A DNA stretch of 8,796 nucleotides from Victivallales bacterium (GTDB taxonomy: Bacteria > Verrucomicrobiota > Lentisphaeria > Oligosphaerales > Oligosphaeraceae), in assembly GCA_017431185.1 (NCBI GenBank), contig JAFRLP010000184.1, positions 1-8,796 on the forward strand, in the 5' to 3' direction. Positions 4,505-8,796 of this stretch are shown piece by piece. The notes under the pieces were generated by a model. The model was not told where the DNA came from. It was given only the letters and a program-made list of their open reading frames with translations, and made no database searches. Position 1 is the stretch's first letter; each line of letters begins with the position of its first letter. The position numbers were made by a program, and so were the translations under genes.

Positions 4505-7039
4505 CGGCACCGACGCGAACTCCGGCGGCTTAATGGACGGCTTGTCCAGCGAGGACAGCATTTCGTCGTCCTCCGTGCTGACGCCTGGCGCTCCTGGGCG
4601 CACCAAAGCCACCATGTCCGCCCAGACGGCATTCTCCTTTGTGGAACCCGGCACATACGCCGGCCCAGTGAACTTGGCGGAGAACCAGGCCTCCCAGACA
4701 TTGTTGTCCGCAATGCCGTCCGTCAGGAGATAGAAGGAATCTGTCACGAACTGAATAGCCCAGGCGTGTCCCCAGAAATAGGAACTGGACTGGAGGTCGA
4801 TCTTTCCCTTGAGTTTATACCAGTGGTATTTCTCATCCTGGTGTACCTTCCCCAGAACCGTGCTTATTTCCCACTGCGTGCCAGGATGGATATCTCGCGG
4901 TGTGCCGATATTCCCCAGGGCGAATTTCAGATTCGGCACCTTGATGGTCGGCGTGGCCTGAATCATCTTGCCGACTCCGTGGTCGTTCTCCGTCCCCTTA
5001 GAGCCGAGGGAAAGGATTGCCTTGCCGGTGATGGAATCAGGGTCATCCACCAGGGAGGAGTGAATGTGCTTGTAAGGCTTGGCCTGCGGATAGGCCACCA
5101 GTCGGATATTCTCGTCCGCCACGCCCGCGAATTTCTTCGGACGGGGAATCACTATCTTGTGTTTGTCGAATTTGTCATGGAACCGCTTCCAGAAACGCTC
5201 TGGCTTTGACGGGCGAATCCTCTCGATGTGCTGCTTCGCATAACCCTCGCACTCCGCCACCAGCGCCTCCCGCTGGATGCCTGCGGTCAGGAAGGTCGGC
5301 ATGAACGACGCCTGGCGGGCCAGCACGCACCAGATGAGCGTGAAAAGTTCGTCCTCGACATGCCGCCGTTCCACGCTTCCCGCTGAAAGCCCTGCTGCCG
5401 CGTCCTTCAGCGCATGGTAGCACGAGAGCGCGTAGGCTGGGGTGAAGTACTTCCAGTTCCCCGCATTGTGGATGGTCTGCCTGGTCGGCTGCTCCTTCAC
5501 TCCCTGCCGCATCTCCTGGAGAAGGCGCTTCATCACGGGGGCTGCCGAGCCGTAATAGGCGGGGAGGAAGGCGTCCACCAGCGCCTCGACGTCCTCGTTC
5601 ACGTCCAGCATCAGATGCGAAGCGACAAAATACACCAGGTCGTAGAATGGCTGAGGATTGACCATGTCACGCTCGTATTCCACGAACATCCCGCGCCCGC
5701 CAAGTCCTTGAAAGATGCGCAGGTCGGTCTGGAGGGTGTCGAGCACCGTCTCCCAGCGGGGCGGGTCGAAGAAGCCGTTATGGATGTTCCAGTAGTCATA
5801 GAAGATGAACTGCTTTCCGACAGTCGCCCACTTCTTCGCGGATGCCAGATTATGCGCATTGAGGGGATGCGTGAGCGGGCGGAAGGCGTCGGCAGTCCCG
5901 AATTCGTCGCAGACATTCAGCAGCACGTTCTTCGCGGGCTTGGTGATTTTCGGCGGAATCCGCGTCGCGGAATAGGCGAAAGTGCGGATGATGATTTCAG
6001 GGTACTCCTTCGCTATCTCCGTGGCGACATGGTTGATGTAGCGGAAGAGCAGTCCGGCCTCCGAACCCTCCTCCTTTGAGATAGCCGTGCAGTCAGGGCA
6101 TTTGCAGATGTAGGGCGAGTTGTCCAGAATGGAGATGTCGTAAACCATTGGCCAATCCTCCTTCGCGCGTTCTTTGCGGTCTTTCTGGATATAGCCTCGC
6201 AGACTTTCCAGCGTGATGTTCCAGACCTCGCGGTTGGACATGCAGAGGCTTCCTTCCGCAAAACCCTTCGGCTCAAAACGCTTCCCCTGCGCATTCATCG
6301 AAAAGTATTCGGGATGCTCCTGGAAATATTTTTTCGGCGACACATAGAGCGTGAGCGTATGCTGGAATGGCAAGGTAGAGATGTTGAAGATATCGCCATA
6401 ATAGTAATAGTACGGCTTTTGGAGTCCCGACTGCAAGCCGTTCGTGCCGCTGCGCAACGCAAACAGCCGATACTGCTCATGCAGGTCTTTGGGCATTCCG
6501 TTCAGAATCGCGGGGCCGATGAAGTCGTTGTAAATCAGTCTGCCGTCAAAGGAGGGCTTCCCCTGGATGTCCAGCGACTCCACTGTCAGCGTCGGATGTT
6601 GCGGGAGGGAATAGGTCTCCATCGCCATCGCGTAGCAGCCCAGCCGATTCAGAAGACGCCAAACGCCGTAGAAGGTCCCAACTGGACGCCCGCCCGTGAT
6701 GACCAACGAGTTGCCAACGCTCCGCACCACCCACTCCTCCTTGCCCAACTTTGCGCAGTCGATTCCCTGCTCGCCCGCGAACTTTGTCCATCCCAGGTAG
6801 ATGGCTGGCTCCCCTGCCTGCAACTGCGCTTCCCGGATGCTTTCGATGGACGCGCCAGTCATGCGCTTCAGAAACTCCTGCAAGTCAGCCAGCGCCATTT
6901 TCTCCAGGCGGGCGGGTTCCTCCGAGACGGCGATTTTGAGTTGGGCACGCCCGTTTCGCACCACCTCGACTGCGGAAAACGCCTCCGTCGCCAGACAGAG
7001 AAACGCCAGGAGGAAAATCATCATACGTGTCTGCATCAT
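4037..7039 (-). CDS. Secreted DUF4838 domain protein with duplicated C-terminal domain (putative glycoside hydrolase)
   Basis: The protein has 1000 residues from the ATG at 7039. Residues 1-22 form a signal peptide (MMQTR, then a hydrophobic stretch, cut near AFS/A), so it is exported; Cys15 has no proper lipobox. Residues 25-160 resemble the N-terminal domain found before GH67 and GH20 barrels, including GGRPVGTFYGVWRLLNRLG (116-134). Residues 165-460 are the DUF4838 region, with HPEYFSMNAQG (242-252), a CKCPDC cluster (312-317) and YDYWN (414-418). A helical segment runs to about 630. Two related beta-rich domains follow, at 642-816 and 846-1000. DUF4838 proteins are thought to be glycan-active, but the reaction is unproven and I assign no substrate. 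In-frame ATG codons upstream, up to 7138, lie inside the prepilin gene and would place residues ahead of the signal peptide. The ATG at 7039 or the next at 7036 follows GGAAAGGG and begins the signal peptide exactly. Confidence 0.88.
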   Translation of the reverse strand: MMQTRMMIFLLAFLCLATEAFSAVEVVRNGRAQLKIAVSEEPARLEKMALADLQEFLKRMTGASIESIREAQLQAGEPAIYLGWTKFAGEQGIDCAKLGKEEWVVRSVGNSLVITGGRPVGTFYGVWRLLNRLGCYAMAMETYSLPQHPTLTVESLDIQGKPSFDGRLIYNDFIGPAILNGMPKDLHEQYRLFALRSGTNGLQSGLQKPYYYYYGDIFNISTLPFQHTLTLYVSPKKYFQEHPEYFSMNAQGKRFEPKGFAEGSLCMSNREVWNITLESLRGYIQKDRKERAKEDWPMVYDISILDNSPYICKCPDCTAISKEEGSEAGLLFRYINHVATEIAKEYPEIIIRTFAYSATRIPPKITKPAKNVLLNVCDEFGTADAFRPLTHPLNAHNLASAKKWATVGKQFIFYDYWNIHNGFFDPPRWETVLDTLQTDLRIFQGLGGRGMFVEYERDMVNPQPFYDLVYFVASHLMLDVNEDVEALVDAFLPAYYGSAAPVMKRLLQEMRQGVKEQPTRQTIHNAGNWKYFTPAYALSCYHALKDAAAGLSAGSVERRHVEDELFTLIWCVLARQASFMPTFLTAGIQREALVAECEGYAKQHIERIRPSKPERFWKRFHDKFDKHKIVIPRPKKFAGVADENIRLVAYPQAKPYKHIHSSLVDDPDSITGKAILSLGSKGTENDHGVGKMIQATPTIKVPNLKFALGNIGTPRDIHPGTQWEISTVLGKVHQDEKYHWYKLKGKIDLQSSSYFWGHAWAIQFVTDSFYLLTDGIADNNVWEAWFSAKFTGPAYVPGSTKENAVWADMVALVRPGAPGVSTEDDEMLSSLDKPSIKPPEFASVPDDSIRFYDFRVARPIRECGSAVVADRESPTGKALRTFGGENCRHGFSDMQFSVSGATGDSTMPIRGIEDNFENYHWFRMPKAVQITQDSFFQGFNGAVQFHPKDLYQPNGGAEENTWEVWFSAKFTGPAYNPDSVQQDAVWLDQLVFLKPGKMKY
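4592..5116 (-). repeat. First copy of duplicated C-terminal domain in the DUF4838 protein
   Basis: This stretch encodes residues 642-816 (starting DENIRL, ending LVRPG). It shares with the second copy the order of an IRxxxx start, an SxTGKA segment, YHWxx, an AxQF segment, and a long match around WEAWFSAKFTGPAY and AVWxD. The strongest DNA match to the second copy (4661-4696 against 4121-4156) has about 31 of 36 identical bases and lies exactly 540 bases away, as expected for an in-frame domain duplication. A linker of about 29 residues rich in Asp, Glu, Pro and Ser separates the copies. Confidence 0.8.
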
Positions 7040-7044
7040 TTTTG

Positions 7045-7052
7045 CCCTTTCC
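7045..7052 (-). promoter_or_regulatory. Ribosome binding site deciding the DUF4838 start
   Basis: GGAAAGGG on the minus strand lies in the 16-base gap after the prepilin stop codon. It is five bases from the ATG at 7039 and eight from the ATG at 7036. It supports these tandem ATGs over the upstream in-frame ATG at 7138. The second ATG has the better spacing, so the true start could be one codon later. Confidence 0.65.
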
Positions 7053-7055
7053 GTG

Positions 7056-7859
7056 TCAGTCCCATTTGCGATTGTTGGCGAGATATTTCGCATTGAAATT
7101 GTCAAGGCCAAAGTTCCAGGGCTTGAGGTTCTCGACATGGCCGTCCCAGAAGAGCCAGTTGGAACTGGTGCGATGATTCGCGTCCGGGTCGCCGGCCTTC
7201 CAGCCCCTGGCTTCAGCCCTTATGCTCGACAGCACTTTGCAGTATCCATTCGTCGAGCGCCGTCCTGTTCGGCAATCGAAGATGGTGGTCACCATGGACG
7301 GCCCCTTGTGGGCAGTCGTGTTATTGACGTTGTTATTCCAGTTGCCGGCCAACTGTCCAAAGGTCTTGTCCCAGATATTGTCAGTTTGATAGGCGAACTT
7401 CGGTTCCCAGACTAATCCGGAGAAACTCAAGTCGGCTCCTCGCACTAGCCCAAGGGAACATTGATTGCAGGCATACGAAAGAGTGGGCTGGTCATCGACG
7501 TCCGCCTTGTATGTGTTCGAGGGACAAGTGAGATGCTTGACGGCACCTTTCGGGGTTTTTCTCCAGAAAGGTATGGCGCTCTGATCCAGCGTCCCGTAGA
7601 GCAGCATATTCCACGAGAAATACCTGTTGGCGTTAGTCCCGATCTCTATTCTTCCGTAGGGATACTGTCCGTAGTCCCCTTCGTAGATGGCCATGTCCAA
7701 CCCAATCTGCCGAAGATTGCTGGTGCAGGTGATGAGACGCGCCTTCTCACGCGCCTTCGACAAGGCCGGCAAAAGCATTGCGGCGAGTATGGCGATTATG
7801 GCTATGACGACAAGCAACTCAATCAAGGTGAAACTCTTTGCGTGGGGAGAGTGTTTCAT
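7056..7859 (-). CDS. Prepilin-type N-terminal cleavage/methylation protein with H-X9-DG motif (type II pseudopilin-like)
   Basis: This 267-residue protein opens with a short basic leader (MKHSPHAKS) and then [20 protein letters not shown], the class III signal of type IV pilins and type II secretion pseudopilins. Processing by a prepilin peptidase would cut before Phe10, making Glu14 the conserved Glu5 of the mature protein. The residue before the cut is Ser rather than the usual Gly. The C-terminal part contains His229 followed by nine residues and Asp239-Gly240, the H-X9-DG signature known from Planctomycetes, Verrucomicrobia and Lentisphaerae, where such genes are present in many copies. 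The middle region has scattered Cys and an Asn-rich stretch and no recognised enzymatic motif. The start is supported by AAGGAG seven bases upstream. The stop lies 16 bases before the DUF4838 start, so translation is probably coupled. The role is inferred: a membrane-anchored, periplasm- or surface-exposed protein made with the glycan-degrading enzymes. Whether it assembles into a pilus-like fibre is unknown. Confidence 0.9.
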   Translation of the reverse strand: MKHSPHAKSFTLIELLVVIAIIAILAAMLLPALSKAREKARLITCTSNLRQIGLDMAIYEGDYGQYPYGRIEIGTNANRYFSWNMLLYGTLDQSAIPFWRKTPKGAVKHLTCPSNTYKADVDDQPTLSYACNQCSLGLVRGADLSFSGLVWEPKFAYQTDNIWDKTFGQLAGNWNNNVNNTTAHKGPSMVTTIFDCRTGRRSTNGYCKVLSSIRAEARGWKAGDPDANHRTSSNWLFWDGHVENLKPWNFGLDNFNAKYLANNRKWD

Positions 7860-7866
7860 TTGGCGT

Positions 7867-7872
7867 CTCCTT
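7867..7872 (-). promoter_or_regulatory. Ribosome binding site of the prepilin-type gene
   Basis: On the minus strand AAGGAG stands seven bases before the ATG at 7859. It is the strongest Shine-Dalgarno match in the window and fixes the start of the prepilin-type gene. Confidence 0.8.
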
Positions 7873-7909
7873 GTTGTTGGGAAAAGTGCATTTCAAAGAC
7901 AAATCTGTT

Positions 7910-8796
7910 TTAGCCCTGTAATTTCAGGCGACATCTATGGTATCTCTCGAAGTCGTAGGGTGCATTGCCAAGCAAGGCGTGATTGTGGAACGTGCTCTGG
8001 CCGTCGTCCCACTCCAGGAGCAGGAACTGCATCGCCTCCGCCCTGTGGCGAAACCACTTCAGTTCACAGACGCTGTTCGCATTGACATTGTAGTTGTCGG
8101 CGGCGAGGAGTTCGCCGCTTTCCGCATCCGTGACACGCCAGGCGCCGGACGCAGGCGTCGGACGGTCATTGACCATGAAAGGCATTGCGCGCCAACTCGT
8201 TGGCTCGGGCAGGATCATGCAGAGAGGCTGCTGTGCGCGTCTCACGTAGTCAAAGGCAAGCTTCTTCTCGAAATAGTAGTCCAGGAGCGCCTCGGAGCAC
8301 ATTGGCCAGCCGTCAAGGAGGTTCCAAAGCATGAGCCCGCCGCAGCGGTCTCGGTTCACCCGAAACGACTCGACAAACGTTTTCATCGCCTCGGCATGGG
8401 CGCTCTGCGACTGTTCGATGAAGGTCGGAAAATCCTCCGAGGCCTTTCCGAAAGTCCGGTTGACGATTTTCCACAGCAGCGGTGCGCGGAACGAAAACGC
8501 AGGATGCCTGTCATTGAACGGCGCGGAGGAGTGCAGATGCCAGGTATCCCCCGACGCTTTGACCGCCTGGGTGTTCAGTTCCGCTTCGGGCAGGTATTTC
8601 CTCAACGACTCCAGGCAGTTGAGTCCTGGGTAGCCGACTTCGCTGGCGAACGCGCAATGGAACGCATCGTGGTAGAAATCCGATTTCCAGTCATAGCGGT
8701 CTCCCCATGGATGCTGTTCGGGAGGCTTGCATTGGCCTTTGCTTGACCAAACCTCGTCACTGATGAACGGGGAACTTGCGATGTAGGCGCAATCAG
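7910..8796 (-). CDS. Glycoside hydrolase family 2-like enzyme, C-terminal part (5' end outside window)
   Basis: The reading frame is open from the window edge (first full codon at 8794) to a TAA at 7910, giving 294 residues of an enzyme whose start lies outside. The fragment begins with an ASSPF segment (residues 6-10) and a WGD (30-32). It then has FASEVGYPG (48-56), which resembles the nucleophile region of GH2 enzymes, with Glu52 as the likely nucleophile. A GGLMLWNLLDGWP segment (152-164) matches the GxxxWxLxDxWP pattern near the barrel end in beta-mannosidase-like GH2 proteins. A beta-rich tail, probably an immunoglobulin-like accessory domain, follows. Family knowledge suggests hydrolysis of a beta-linked sugar (mannoside, galactoside or glucuronide), but the substrate cannot be assigned from this part. 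A TTG at 8605 is internal, since homologous-looking sequence continues upstream of it. The prepilin gene starts 50 bases downstream, which suggests one operon. Localisation is unknown because the N-terminus is missing. Confidence 0.8.
   Translation of the reverse strand, partial: DCAYIASSPFISDEVWSSKGQCKPPEQHPWGDRYDWKSDFYHDAFHCAFASEVGYPGLNCLESLRKYLPEAELNTQAVKASGDTWHLHSSAPFNDRHPAFSFRAPLLWKIVNRTFGKASEDFPTFIEQSQSAHAEAMKTFVESFRVNRDRCGGLMLWNLLDGWPMCSEALLDYYFEKKLAFDYVRRAQQPLCMILPEPTSWRAMPFMVNDRPTPASGAWRVTDAESGELLAADNYNVNANSVCELKWFRHRAEAMQFLLLEWDDGQSTFHNHALLGNAPYDFERYHRCRLKLQG

Noticed and set aside
3866..5209. Long plus-strand frame of 447 codons
   Set aside because: It is antisense to the DUF4838 gene and the start of the sialidase-like gene, with no family motif in its translation.
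7040..7138. Upstream in-frame ATG at 7138 as the start of the DUF4838 protein
   Set aside because: It lies inside the prepilin gene and would add 33 residues before a perfect signal peptide; a ribosome binding site directly precedes the ATG at 7039.
7910..8605. TTG at 8605 as the start of a 231-residue gene
   Set aside because: The frame is open up to the window edge, and the upstream part contains the SEVGYPG nucleophile segment of the same GH2-like enzyme.

Overview
The window looks like part of a carbohydrate-degradation locus from a GC-rich bacterium of the PVC group, most likely Lentisphaerota (Victivallales type) or a close relative such as Kiritimatiellota or Planctomycetota. The evidence is the combination of a type IV pilin-like protein ending in an H-X9-DG motif, a secreted DUF4838 protein, a cytoplasmic sialidase-like BNR protein, a right-handed beta-helix protein, a GH2-like enzyme and a LacI-type regulator, with no SusC/SusD pair in view. 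The lineage is an inference, because no rRNA or marker gene is present.

All six supported genes lie on the minus strand, so transcription runs from high to low coordinates. In that order they are: the 3' part of a glycoside hydrolase family 2-like gene (7910-8796, cut by the window edge); a prepilin-type H-X9-DG protein (7056-7859); a 1000-residue secreted DUF4838 protein with two related C-terminal domains (4037-7039); a BNR/sialidase-fold protein (2754-3968); a GH28-like beta-helix protein (1454-2656); and a LacI-family regulator (223-1272). The gaps are 50, 16, 68, 97 and 181 bases. The first three genes are tightly packed and very probably co-transcribed. The later gaps contain hairpins or an inverted-repeat element that could alter message levels.

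The likely logic is that the regulator senses a sugar and controls enzymes for a complex glycan. The DUF4838 protein would act outside the cytoplasm because it has a signal peptide. The sialidase-like and beta-helix proteins have no visible export signal and may act on imported oligosaccharides. The pilin-like protein carries its own export and anchoring helix. The actual glycan cannot be read from the sequence.

The non-coding parts are unusual. Bases 1-222 hold two identical 69-base direct repeats at an 80-base period, flanked by GC-rich hairpins in opposite orientation. Bases 1297-1448, between the beta-helix and regulator genes, form a nested inverted-repeat element of about 150 bases. These two are the best candidates for undescribed repeat families.
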